This document shows, in pieces, positions 25,392-33,301 of a DNA stretch of 64,000 nt; within the stretch, counting starts at the first letter, position 1, and the number at the start of each line of letters is the position of its first letter. The position numbers were made by a program, and so were the translations under genes. Location of the stretch: assembly GCF_000737325.1 (NCBI RefSeq), contig NZ_CP011125.1:1426001-1490000 (forward strand), written 5' to 3'. The DNA comes from Sandaracinus amylolyticus. GTDB lineage: Bacteria > Myxococcota_A > Polyangia > Polyangiales > Sandaracinaceae. A model generated the notes under the pieces. That model made no database searches. It was not told where the DNA came from and saw only the letters and a list, made by a program, of their open reading frames with translations.

Positions 25392-28283
25392 ATGCTCCTG
25401 GCCGAGAAGATACGCGCGCTCCGTGACGCTGCTTGGGCGACGCCCGAGGAGCTGCGTGGCTTCGTCTCGGCCGCGGCGCCCGCGCCCGCGGCCGAGATCG
25501 AGCGGCTGCTCGCCGTGCTCTCGGAGCCCGGGCTCGCGTCGCAAGGCCCGCGTCACGTGAATCGGTGCTCGGCGTTCAAGGCGATCGCGTTCGCGTCGGT
25601 CGAGCCCGCGCTGTTCGCGCCGCTCGCGCGCGCCCTGCGCACCGCGGATCCGGTCGCGCGCCGCGCGATCGCGGCCGTGCTCCCGCGCGCGAACGACGTC
25701 GAAGCGCATCGCGTCCTCTGCGACGTGCTCGGCGATCCCGATCCCGATGCGCGCGCGCATGCCGCCGCGGTGCTCGAGCAGGTCGGCGGGCCCTCCGCGC
25801 TGACCGCGCTGCAGCGCCTGGTCGCGCAGCGCGACTTCGCGGGCCGTGAAGAGGCGATGCAGGTGATGGTGCCGAAGGCGCGTCACCGCGCGATCCCGCT
25901 CGTCGCCGCCGTGCTCGAGCACGGCACGCGTCGCGAGCAGGTCGCGGCGCTGCGTTATCTCGGCGACCCGGCGCTGGTCGGGGGCCGCGTCGACGAGGTC
26001 GTCGTCCACCTGCGGCGCGCGCTCGCGGTGCGCGACGCGGCGGTGCTCGCCGAGGTGCTCGCCGCGCTCGCGAACGTGCTCCCCGAGGAGAGCATCCTCG
26101 ACGAGATCGAGGCGCGCGTGGCCGCGCCCGACGCCGATCCGGTGCTGATCGACGCGCTCGGCGGCATGCGCTCGGCGCGCACCGCGGCCCTCCTCGCGGC
26201 GCGATCGCGCAGCGGCAGCGCGGCGCAGCGGCTCGCGGCGGTGCGCGCGCTGCGCCGCATGGCGATCGGCGATGTCGTCCCGCACCTCGTCGAGATCGCG
26301 CACGGCGCGGATCCGTCGCTGCGACGCGCCGCGATGGAGTCCCTGATCGCGCTCGCGGAGGAGCGGAAGGTCGACCTCGCGCGCATCCTCGTCGCGCTGC
26401 TCGGCCACGCGGACCCCGAGGCGCGCCGGACCGCCGTCGCGCTCGCGAAGAACATCGAGTCGGGCGCGGTGGATCTCGCGGCGCGCCTGCTCGATCTGCT
26501 GCGCAACGAAGACTGGTTCGTGCGCGAGCGCGTGCTCGACTCGCTGGTCGAGCTGCGCTTCCCCGAACTCGCGCCCGCGATCGTCCAGCTGCTCGACGAT
26601 CCGTCGCCGGTCATCCGGCGCTACGCGGTCTACGGGCTCCTGCGGCTGCGCGACCCCGAGACGCTCGGCGCGATGCTGCTCGTCGCGGTGCGCGACGACG
26701 ACTGGTGGGTGCGCGAGCAGGCGGTGCTCGCGATCGCCGAGCTCGCCGACGCGCGCGCGATCCCGTACCTCGCAGCGCTGGTGCGCGAGCGCGAGGACCT
26801 GCGCGTCGCGGCGCTCGAGGCGCTCGGTCTGCTCGAGGGCGAGGACGCGATCGTCGAGCTCGGCGAGCTGGTGGGCGATCCCGACGCGACGGTGCGCTCG
26901 ACGATGCTCGAGCTCCTCGATCGCGCGCGCAACGGCGCGCGCGCCGCGTTCTACGTGCAGGCGTGCGTGGGCGACGCGATCCCCGCGATCGCGAAGCGCG
27001 CGCGCGAGCTGCTCGCGAAGTGGAAGGTCTCTCCAGATCGCGACGCCGCCGCCGCGGTCGGCGTGCTCGATCGTTTGCTCGTCGCGGCCTCGCGCCAGGA
27101 GGCGGACGACGTGCTGCTCCACGCGGGGCGTCCTCCGCACGCGAAGCGGCACGGCGTCGTCTTCCCGCTCGCGCGCGCCGAGATCACCGGCGACGAGCTC
27201 GCGGTGATGCTCATCCCGCTGCTCACGCCGCGGCAGACCGAGCAGTTCGATCGCGGCGAGGACGTCGACTTCTCGTACGAGGTGAAGGGCTTCGACCTCC
27301 GCTTCCGCGTGAACCTCTTCCGGCAGTCGACCGGGCTCGCCGCGGTGCTGCGCCGCATCGCGGGCACGGTGCCCGAGCTCGACACGCTCGGCCTGCCCGC
27401 GATCGTGAAGAGCTTCGCGGACTTCCCGCACGGGCTCGTGCTCGTCGGCGGCCCGACCGGCTCGGGCAAGTCGACCACGCTCGCCGCGCTGATCGACGCG
27501 ATCAACCGCAGCGAGCCGCGCCACATCGTGACGATCGAAGATCCGATCGAGGTGCAGCACCCGTCGCGATCGAGCGTCGTGAACCAGCGCGAGGTCGGCG
27601 CGCACACCGCGTCGTTCGCCGACGCGCTGCGCAGCATCCTGCGTCAGGATCCCGACGTCATCCTGGTCGGCGAGCTACGCGACGTGACGACGATGGAGTT
27701 CGCGCTCCAGGCCGCGGAGACCGGCCACCTCGTGTTCGCGACCGTGCACACGGTGTCCGCCGCCGCGAGCATCGATCGGCTCGTGCACGCGTTCCCCGGC
27801 AAGCAGCAGGGCGTCGTGCGCTCGATGATCGCCGACAGCCTGCGCGCGGTGTGCTGCCAGCAGCTCCTGCGCCGCGTCGACGGCCAGCCGGGGCGCGTGC
27901 TCGCGTGCGACGTCCTGATCGCGAACGACGCGGTCTCGAACCTCGTACGCAAGGACAAGTGCTTCCAGCTCCCGAGCATCATGGCGACGAGCCGCGAGCT
28001 CGGGATGTGCTCGATGGACGACGAGCTCGCGCGCCTCGTGACCCAGCGCATCGTCGCGCCCGACGAGGCGCTCTCGAAGGCGAACGATCGCCCGGCGTTC
28101 GCGAGCATGCTCGCGGCGAACGGGTTCCTCGACGCCGACGAAGCGCGCAGCGTGCGCGGCGCGTCGATCGCGCCCGGCGTCGCGTCGACCGCATCGGGCT
28201 CGCGCGCGCGACCGAGCCTCTCGCCCGCGATGCCGAGCGTGGCGCCGCCCGGCCCCGGCGGTCCGCCGCGGAGGACCGGCTGA
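25392..28283 (+). CDS. HEAT-repeat protein fused to a PilT-type secretion ATPase
   Basis: 963 residues. Residues about 1-540 are consecutive HEAT/PBS-like repeats of about 31-38 residues (for example VRERVLDSLVELRFPELAPA, VRRYAVYGLLRLRDPETLGA). Residues about 550-900 are a PilT-like hexameric ATPase: the N-terminal PAS-like domain, Walker A GGPTGSGKSTT (Lys 693), the Asp box IEDPIEVQH, Walker B VILVGELRD and the His box FATVHTVSA. PilT retracts type IV pili. The long repeat arm replaces nothing in normal PilT and should bind a partner. Its TGA overlaps the next ATG (TGATG). Confidence 0.92.
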   Translation: MLLAEKIRALRDAAWATPEELRGFVSAAAPAPAAEIERLLAVLSEPGLASQGPRHVNRCSAFKAIAFASVEPALFAPLARALRTADPVARRAIAAVLPRANDVEAHRVLCDVLGDPDPDARAHAAAVLEQVGGPSALTALQRLVAQRDFAGREEAMQVMVPKARHRAIPLVAAVLEHGTRREQVAALRYLGDPALVGGRVDEVVVHLRRALAVRDAAVLAEVLAALANVLPEESILDEIEARVAAPDADPVLIDALGGMRSARTAALLAARSRSGSAAQRLAAVRALRRMAIGDVVPHLVEIAHGADPSLRRAAMESLIALAEERKVDLARILVALLGHADPEARRTAVALAKNIESGAVDLAARLLDLLRNEDWFVRERVLDSLVELRFPELAPAIVQLLDDPSPVIRRYAVYGLLRLRDPETLGAMLLVAVRDDDWWVREQAVLAIAELADARAIPYLAALVREREDLRVAALEALGLLEGEDAIVELGELVGDPDATVRSTMLELLDRARNGARAAFYVQACVGDAIPAIAKRARELLAKWKVSPDRDAAAAVGVLDRLLVAASRQEADDVLLHAGRPPHAKRHGVVFPLARAEITGDELAVMLIPLLTPRQTEQFDRGEDVDFSYEVKGFDLRFRVNLFRQSTGLAAVLRRIAGTVPELDTLGLPAIVKSFADFPHGLVLVGGPTGSGKSTTLAALIDAINRSEPRHIVTIEDPIEVQHPSRSSVVNQREVGAHTASFADALRSILRQDPDVILVGELRDVTTMEFALQAAETGHLVFATVHTVSAAASIDRLVHAFPGKQQGVVRSMIADSLRAVCCQQLLRRVDGQPGRVLACDVLIANDAVSNLVRKDKCFQLPSIMATSRELGMCSMDDELARLVTQRIVAPDEALSKANDRPAFASMLAANGFLDADEARSVRGASIAPGVASTASGSRARPSLSPAMPSVAPPGPGGPPRRTG

Positions 28284-29359
28284 TGCCGCGCATCGACACG
28301 TTCCTGCGCATCGCCGCGGATCAGCGCGCGAGCGACGTGCACTTCCACGCCGGCAAGATCCCGGCGATCCGCCACCTCGGCGACATCGTGCGGCTGCCCT
28401 ATCGCCGCCTCGGCGCGCACGACACGCGCGCGTTCCTCGACGAGATCCTCACGCCCGCGCAGAAGGAGCAGCTCGAGCGCGAGCAGCAGATCGACTTCAT
28501 GTACGAGGTCGACGGGCTCGCGCGCTTCCGCGCGTGCGTGTACGAGCAGTCCGACGGCCCCGGCGCGGTGTTCCGCGTCGTGCCCGATCGTGTGCCGAGC
28601 GTCGACGAGATCCGCGTGCCGCACTCGGTGCAGCAGCTCGTCACCGCGTCGAACGGGCTCGTGCTCGTCACCGGACCGACCGGCTCGGGCAAGAGCACGA
28701 CCGTCGCGGCGCTGATCGATCGCGTGAACCGCATGCAGGAGCGGCACGTGCTGACGATCGAGGACCCGATCGAGTACGTGCACAAGTCGCAGCGCTCGGT
28801 GATCACGCAGCGCGAGGTCGGACGCGACGCGTCGACCTTCGCGTCGGCGCTGCGCTCGGCGCTGCGCGAGGCCCCCGACGTGCTGCTCGTCGGCGAGGTG
28901 CGCGACTACGACACCGTGAAGATGCTGCTCGGCGCGGCGGAAGCGGGCGTGCTCGTGATCGCGACGCTCCACACGGGATCTGCGGCGAAAGCGGTCGATC
29001 GTCTGGTGGGCGCGTGCCCCGGCGACGTGCAGGACCAGGTGCGGATCACGCTCTCGCTGACGCTGCGCGGCGTGGTCGCGCAGCGCCTCTGCAAGCTCGC
29101 GACGCGCAACGGCCGGGTCGCGGCGATGGAGGTGCTCCTTCCCTCGCACGCGGTCGCGCACCTCGTGCGCGAGAACAAGCTCCACCAGATCGACGCGTAC
29201 CTGCGCAGCGGCGAGCAGCTCGCGAGCGGCACGCGCAGCCTCGAGCACGCGCTCGCCGAGCTGGTGCTGAGCGGCGAGGTCGAAGAGCGCGAGGCGCTGC
29301 TGCACGCGAACGACCCCGCGGTGCTGAAGGAGATCGTGGCGAAGGGAGCGGTGCCGTGA
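28283..29359 (+). CDS. PilT-family ATPase (second copy in operon)
   Basis: 358 residues, the usual PilT length. It starts with the N-terminal ASDVHFHAGKIPAIRHLGD, followed by Walker A GPTGSGKSTT (Lys 137), IEDPIEYVHKSQRS, DVLLVGEVRDYDT and ATLHTGSAAKAVDR. It probably forms a hexamer powering pilus retraction or a related motor, perhaps together with the HEAT-PilT protein, as PilT and PilU do. It overlaps the upstream stop by 1 nt and the downstream GTG by 4 nt. Confidence 0.93.
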   Translation: MPRIDTFLRIAADQRASDVHFHAGKIPAIRHLGDIVRLPYRRLGAHDTRAFLDEILTPAQKEQLEREQQIDFMYEVDGLARFRACVYEQSDGPGAVFRVVPDRVPSVDEIRVPHSVQQLVTASNGLVLVTGPTGSGKSTTVAALIDRVNRMQERHVLTIEDPIEYVHKSQRSVITQREVGRDASTFASALRSALREAPDVLLVGEVRDYDTVKMLLGAAEAGVLVIATLHTGSAAKAVDRLVGACPGDVQDQVRITLSLTLRGVVAQRLCKLATRNGRVAAMEVLLPSHAVAHLVRENKLHQIDAYLRSGEQLASGTRSLEHALAELVLSGEVEEREALLHANDPAVLKEIVAKGAVP

Positions 29360-30663
29360 GCGGCGAGCGCGTTCGCGAGATCCGGCTCCAGACCGCGCGC
29401 GAGCTCGAGCAGCGCGGCTTCGCCGACAAGGCGATCGATCAGTACAAGAAGGCCGGCGCGCCGGGCGAGGCGGTGCGCCTGCTCGTCGGCGCGGAGCGCT
29501 ACGTCGAGGCCGGCACGCTGATGCTCGAGACGCTCGGCGTCTCGCCCGACGACGCGGGACGGCTCGAGGGGCGCTCGCGCGCGGCCGCCGAGAAGGCCGC
29601 GCGTTGCTTCGAGCTCGGAGGTGACACGGAGACGGCGGCGCGCGTGCGGCGAGCGCTCGGCGCGCCCGAGGGTGCAGCACGCGCCGCGCATCCTTCGATC
29701 GCGCCCGACGTGCTGCCGCAGACCGAGCCCGTGCCGAGCATCGCGCCTCCTGCGGCCTCGTCTCCGCCCAGCGTGGCGCGCGGGCATGCGGTCTCGCCGT
29801 CGCCGTCGTCGCCGGGCATGAGGGTGCCGGAGAGCACGCGCCCCGTGGTGTCGAGCTCGCCGTCGATGGTCGGCATCCCGGCCGCGCGATCGATCGCGCC
29901 GTCGCCGGCGCGCCCGAGCACGCCCGCGCCCGCGTCGCAGCCGCGCGCGCCGAGCATCACCCCGTCGGCGTCGCGCGCGCCGGGCTCGGCCGACAAGTGG
30001 GGACGCGCATCGGGATGGCGCGGCGGCGCGCAGGGCTCGGGCGCGACCGACGAGATGATCCGGCAGCTGCTCGAGCAGGGGAAGAAGAACGCCGCGGCGC
30101 GCGTGGCGTGGGACTCGGGTCGCCTCGAGGACGCAGCGCAGTGGTTCGCGGAGTCGGGGCTCGACTACGAGTCGGGCGCGGTGCTCTACGACCTCGGTCG
30201 TCACGCGGAGGCGATGGAGGCGCTGCTGCGCGTCTCGCCGGACCACAAGCGTCACCGCGTCGCGTGCACGAAGCTCGTCGACATCGCGAGCAAGCTCGGC
30301 CGCTTCGACTTCGAGCTCGACCGCGTGCTCACGCAGTTCGCGAAGGCGCCGCCGATCGAGCCGACCGAGGTGCCGACGTACCTGACGCTCGCCGAGCTCT
30401 ACGCGCGCAACGGGTTCGCCGACGGCGCGCGCCGCGTGCTCGAGCAGGTGCTGAGCTTCGACGCGTCCCACGAGCAAGCGCGCGCGGCGCTCGACGCGCT
30501 ACCGCCCGCCGCGCAGCCCAAGCGCGGCACGAGCATCCCGCCCGCTCGGATGCCGGCGCGCGCGATCGTCGCGCCGGGCACACGCGCGCTGCCTGCGCTG
30601 CCGACGCTCGAGGCGTTCGTCGCGGAAGCGAAGAAGCACGCCCCTCGGCGCGACAGCCGCTGA
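29356..30663 (+). CDS. TPR-like scaffold protein of the PilT operon
   Basis: 435 residues, GTG start inside the preceding stop (GTGA). Residues about 1-110 and 230-395 are helical repeat regions (TARELEQRGFADKAIDQYKK, AAQWFAESGLDYESGAVLYD, LAELYARNGFADGARRVLEQ), TPR-like. A Pro/Ser/Ala-rich low-complexity linker of about 120 residues separates them. No catalytic motif or signal. Coupled translation with two PilT ATPases suggests an adaptor for the motor. No closer family recognised. Confidence 0.85.
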   Translation: MSGERVREIRLQTARELEQRGFADKAIDQYKKAGAPGEAVRLLVGAERYVEAGTLMLETLGVSPDDAGRLEGRSRAAAEKAARCFELGGDTETAARVRRALGAPEGAARAAHPSIAPDVLPQTEPVPSIAPPAASSPPSVARGHAVSPSPSSPGMRVPESTRPVVSSSPSMVGIPAARSIAPSPARPSTPAPASQPRAPSITPSASRAPGSADKWGRASGWRGGAQGSGATDEMIRQLLEQGKKNAAARVAWDSGRLEDAAQWFAESGLDYESGAVLYDLGRHAEAMEALLRVSPDHKRHRVACTKLVDIASKLGRFDFELDRVLTQFAKAPPIEPTEVPTYLTLAELYARNGFADGARRVLEQVLSFDASHEQARAALDALPPAAQPKRGTSIPPARMPARAIVAPGTRALPALPTLEAFVAEAKKHAPRRDSR

Positions 30664-30712
30664 GGAGAGGAGCAGCCCTCTAAGGAGAGCAGGAAGGCAG
30701 GAGAGTGAGGGC

Positions 30713-30737
30713 CGAAACACGACGCGATCGTGTTTCG
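30713..30737. repeat. Hairpin 1 with CGAAACACGA arms
   Basis: CGAAACACGA and TCGTGTTTCG flank a 5-nt loop; perfect 10-bp stem. Confidence 0.7.
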
Positions 30738-30778
30738 ACATTCGTAGCTCGGAATGCTCCTGAGGAGAGGCACTTCGA

Positions 30779-30803
30779 CGAAACACGACGAAGTCGTGTT
30801 TCG
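30779..30803. repeat. Hairpin 2, near copy of hairpin 1
   Basis: CGAAACACGAC and GTCGTGTTTCG flank a 3-nt loop; perfect 11-bp stem. The same arms as at 30713, which argues for a duplicated element rather than two terminators that arose by chance. Confidence 0.7.
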
Positions 30804-30875
30804 TGCTCCCTACCGCCTGAGTCTCCTGCTCTCCTCAGCGGCAAACCTCTGCGCGCGCTCTGCGTGCAGCGGGTC

Positions 30876-31424
30876 TCAGCCGTGCGCTTCCTTGCTGCAC
30901 GTGCAGTCGAAGCAGCCGTGCGTCGCGCACGTCCCGCACGCGCGCGCGACCTGGGTGCGGAGCGCCTCGCGCGCGCGGTGCACGCGAACGGCCGCGTTGT
31001 TCGGCGTGATCCCGTGCGCGCCCGCGAAGTCCTTCACGCTCCGTCCTTCGACCTCGACCGCGCGGAGGATCTCCGCGTACTCGGGCTTGAGCGTCGTCGC
31101 GATCTCGCTCACGCATCCGCACACCGTCGCGCGCAGCGCCTCGGCCTCGGGCGCCTCCTCGTCGAGCTCGCGCGCGAGCGCTTCGAGCGCGCGCGCTTCG
31201 GTGCCGCGACGACGATGGTGATCGACGATCGCGTTGCGCAGCACGCGATAGAACCACGCGGTCGCCGACTCGTCCTCGCGCAGCGCGCCGCCGCGCTCGA
31301 TGCCGCGCACGAACGCGTCCTGGAGGATCTCCTCGGCGACCGCGCGCGAGCTCACGCGGCGCTCGACGAACGCGAGGAACTGACGGTGAGAAGCGACGAG
31401 GGTCTCGAGGGCGGCGCGATCCAC
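30876..31424 (-). CDS. ECF-type RNA polymerase sigma factor with Cys-rich C-terminal tail
   Basis: 182 residues, GTG start. Region 2 spans LETLVASHRQFLAFVERRV to AWFYRVLRNAIVDHHRRR; region 4 is EYAEILRAVEVEGRSVKDFA and AVRVHRAREALRTQV. The tail CGTCATHGCFDCTCSKEAHG has five Cys and two His, a likely metal or redox-sensing site fused to region 4. No separate anti-sigma gene is adjacent. Directs RNA polymerase to unknown promoters, probably in answer to metal or oxidative stress (inference). Confidence 0.9.
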   Translation of the reverse strand: MDRAALETLVASHRQFLAFVERRVSSRAVAEEILQDAFVRGIERGGALREDESATAWFYRVLRNAIVDHHRRRGTEARALEALARELDEEAPEAEALRATVCGCVSEIATTLKPEYAEILRAVEVEGRSVKDFAGAHGITPNNAAVRVHRAREALRTQVARACGTCATHGCFDCTCSKEAHG

Positions 31425-31473
31425 GCGGCAGTCATGGGGCGCGGCGCGCGCGAGGTCGAGTCTCCGCCGGCGA

Positions 31474-32946
31474 TCAGGTCGCGCTGAAGTCGCCGAGATC
31501 GACGCGCCTCGTGCGGCGCCAGTAGTCGAACGTGAACCCCGGCCACGTGAGCGCGTTCTTGCCGTCGCCCGCCGCGAGATACCAGCTCTGGCATCCCGCC
31601 GACCACACGGTGTGTCGCAGCTTCTCCTCGAGCGTGCGGTTGAACGCGCTCTGCACGCTCGGCCGCACGTCGAGCGCGCGGAGGCGCTTGTCGCGCAGCA
31701 CCTCGATGCACTGCCGCGCGTAACGCGCCTGCGACTCGATCATGAAGACCATCGAGTTGTGCCCGAGCCCGGTGTTCGGGCCCATCAGCAGGTACAGGTT
31801 GGGGAAGCCCGACACCGTGATCCCGAGGTACGCCTCGGGCGCCGTGTCGCGCCACACGTCGTTCAGGCGCTGTCCCTCGCTGCCCACGATCGTGATCGGC
31901 GAGAGGTACTCCGCGACCGCGAAGCCGGTGCCGTACACGATCGCGTCCACCTCGCGCAGCGCGCCGTCGCTGGTGCGGACACCGTTCGGCTCGATCGACG
32001 CGATGCCCTCGGTCACGAGCTCGACGTTCGAGCGACGCAGCGCGGGGTAGTAGTCGTTCGAGGGCAGCACGCGCTTGCAGCCCATCACGTACTTCGGCGT
32101 GAGCTTCGCGCGCAGCACGGGGTCGGGCACGCAGTGCTCGAGGTATCGCTTCGCGAGCAGCGCCGCGAGCTCCATGATGCGCGGCTCCATCACGAAGCCG
32201 ACCGCGCGCGCCTCGTGCTGCCAATAGAGCAAGGCGCGATGCGCGCGCATGAGCGCGGGAGAGCGCGCGAAGAGCTCGCGGACGCGCGGCGGGATCGCGC
32301 GATCGGCCTTGGGCACGATCCACGGCGGCGTGCGCTGGAAGACGTGCAGCCTCGCGACGTCCTTCGCGATCTGCGGGACGAGCTGGATCGCGCTCGCGCC
32401 CGTGCCGATCACCGCGACGCGCTTGCCGCGCAGATCGACGTCGTGCCTCCACGTCGCGGAGTGCCAGCTCGGGCCCGCGAACGAGTCGCGCCCTTCGATC
32501 GACGGGTACTGCGGGATGTGCAGGCCGCCGCACCCGAGCACGAGCGAGCGCGCGCGCACCGTCTCGCCGCTCTTCGCGCGGATGGTCCACGTGCCCGTGG
32601 TCGTGTCCCAGCGCGCGTCGTCGATCTCGGCGCCGAACGTGATGTGCGGATAGAGCCCGTGCTCGCGCGCGGTCGCGCGGAGGTACTCGAGGATCTCGGG
32701 CTGTCGCGAGTACGAACGCGTCCAGCGCGCGTTCGGCGCGAACGAGAACGAGTAGAGGTGCGAGGGGATGTCGCACGCCGCGCCCGGATACGTGTTCTCG
32801 CGCCACGTGCCGCCGACGTCGTGCGCCTTCTCGAAGATGCGGAAGCGCTCGATGCCCGCGCGCTGGAGCTGCACGCCCATCGCGATGCCGCTGAACCCGC
32901 TGCCGACGATCGCGACCTCGAGCTCCTCGTGACGCTGCTGGTCCAC
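31474..32946 (-). CDS. Flavin-containing monooxygenase, Baeyer-Villiger type
   Basis: 490 residues, GTG 32946 preceded by AAGGAGGG. FAD fold VAIVGSGFSGIAMG, NADPH fold VAVIGTGASAIQLVP, and between them the BVMO fingerprint FAGPSWHSATW (FxGxxxHxxxW). Further typical parts are VGGTWRENTYPGAACDIPSHLY and GPNTGLGHNSM. It inserts oxygen next to a ketone, or oxidises N/S in soft nucleophiles, using NADPH and O2. The gene stops 49 nt upstream of the sigma-factor start. A perfect palindrome 36 nt upstream suggests repression by an unlinked TetR-type regulator. Confidence 0.94.
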   Translation of the reverse strand: MDQQRHEELEVAIVGSGFSGIAMGVQLQRAGIERFRIFEKAHDVGGTWRENTYPGAACDIPSHLYSFSFAPNARWTRSYSRQPEILEYLRATAREHGLYPHITFGAEIDDARWDTTTGTWTIRAKSGETVRARSLVLGCGGLHIPQYPSIEGRDSFAGPSWHSATWRHDVDLRGKRVAVIGTGASAIQLVPQIAKDVARLHVFQRTPPWIVPKADRAIPPRVRELFARSPALMRAHRALLYWQHEARAVGFVMEPRIMELAALLAKRYLEHCVPDPVLRAKLTPKYVMGCKRVLPSNDYYPALRRSNVELVTEGIASIEPNGVRTSDGALREVDAIVYGTGFAVAEYLSPITIVGSEGQRLNDVWRDTAPEAYLGITVSGFPNLYLLMGPNTGLGHNSMVFMIESQARYARQCIEVLRDKRLRALDVRPSVQSAFNRTLEEKLRHTVWSAGCQSWYLAAGDGKNALTWPGFTFDYWRRTRRVDLGDFSAT

Positions 32947-32981
32947 GCGTTCCCTCCTTGTCGTCAGGGCTGCCAACAAGA

Positions 32982-33002
32982 CTATTGAATGCGGTTCAAT
33001 AG
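32982..33002. promoter_or_regulatory. Operator-like palindrome CTATTGAA-N5-TTCAATAG
   Basis: A perfect 8-bp inverted repeat, AT-rich against the 70% GC background, 36 bp upstream of the monooxygenase start. The form and size suit a TetR-family dimer; no such gene is in the window. Confidence 0.6.
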
Positions 33003-33028
33003 ATGTCGAGGGGAATTTCCGGGCCGAC

Positions 33029-33237
33029 GAGGAGAGCAGGAGGGAGGAGGAAGACCACGTGGATCGGCGGGGCTGGCGACTCGATGCGCGTGGGGTGCTC
33101 GGACGAGGAGGGCGATGGCGACGGCGGGTGCGACGGCGATGGCGGGTGCGACGGCGACGCGAGTCGAGGGCGGCCGCGTGGGGTGAGTCGACATGCGCGC
33201 CGATCGACGTGGTCTTCCTAAACCTCCTGCTCTCCTC
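33029..33237. repeat. Inverted-repeat element between monooxygenase and RCC1 genes (MITE-like)
   Basis: The 355-bp gap 32947-33301 contains this element and no gene. Its left arm 33029-33069 and right arm 33198-33237 match in three blocks: 15 bp (GAGGAGAGCAGGAGG), 13 bp (AGGAAGACCACGT) and 8 bp (GATCGGCG). The 128-bp centre holds a tandem pair of an 18-mer (33123-33140 and 33141-33158, one mismatch). The right end extended to 33248 equals repeat copy A at 16474. No flanking target duplication is obvious. Confidence 0.7.
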
Positions 33238-33301
33238 AGAAACTCCGAATGGGAACGCGCTGCGAGCCGTGTGCGGAGAATGTGCGAGGCTCCGCCGCGT
33301 C

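Larger units (their letters stand above)
30656..30842. repeat. Intergenic repeat block bounded by a 14-bp inverted repeat
   Basis: GCCGCTGAGGAGAG (30656-30669) recurs inverted at 30829-30842. Inside are further copies of the purine-rich motif (30684-30694, 30761-30769) and two near-identical hairpins. No gene is evident in this gap. Confidence 0.7.

Noticed and set aside
23826-27605. 1259-residue minus-strand open frame
   Set aside because: It covers the PhoD and HEAT-PilT genes in antisense with no recognisable domain.
30664-30875. Possible CRISPR-like array from repeated hairpins
   Set aside because: Only two repeat units with unequal spacing, no spacers of constant length and no cas genes.
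33003-33300. Short frames within the inverted-repeat element
   Set aside because: They consist of the repeat arms and Gly/Arg-rich tandem 18-mers; no start context and no similarity to proteins.
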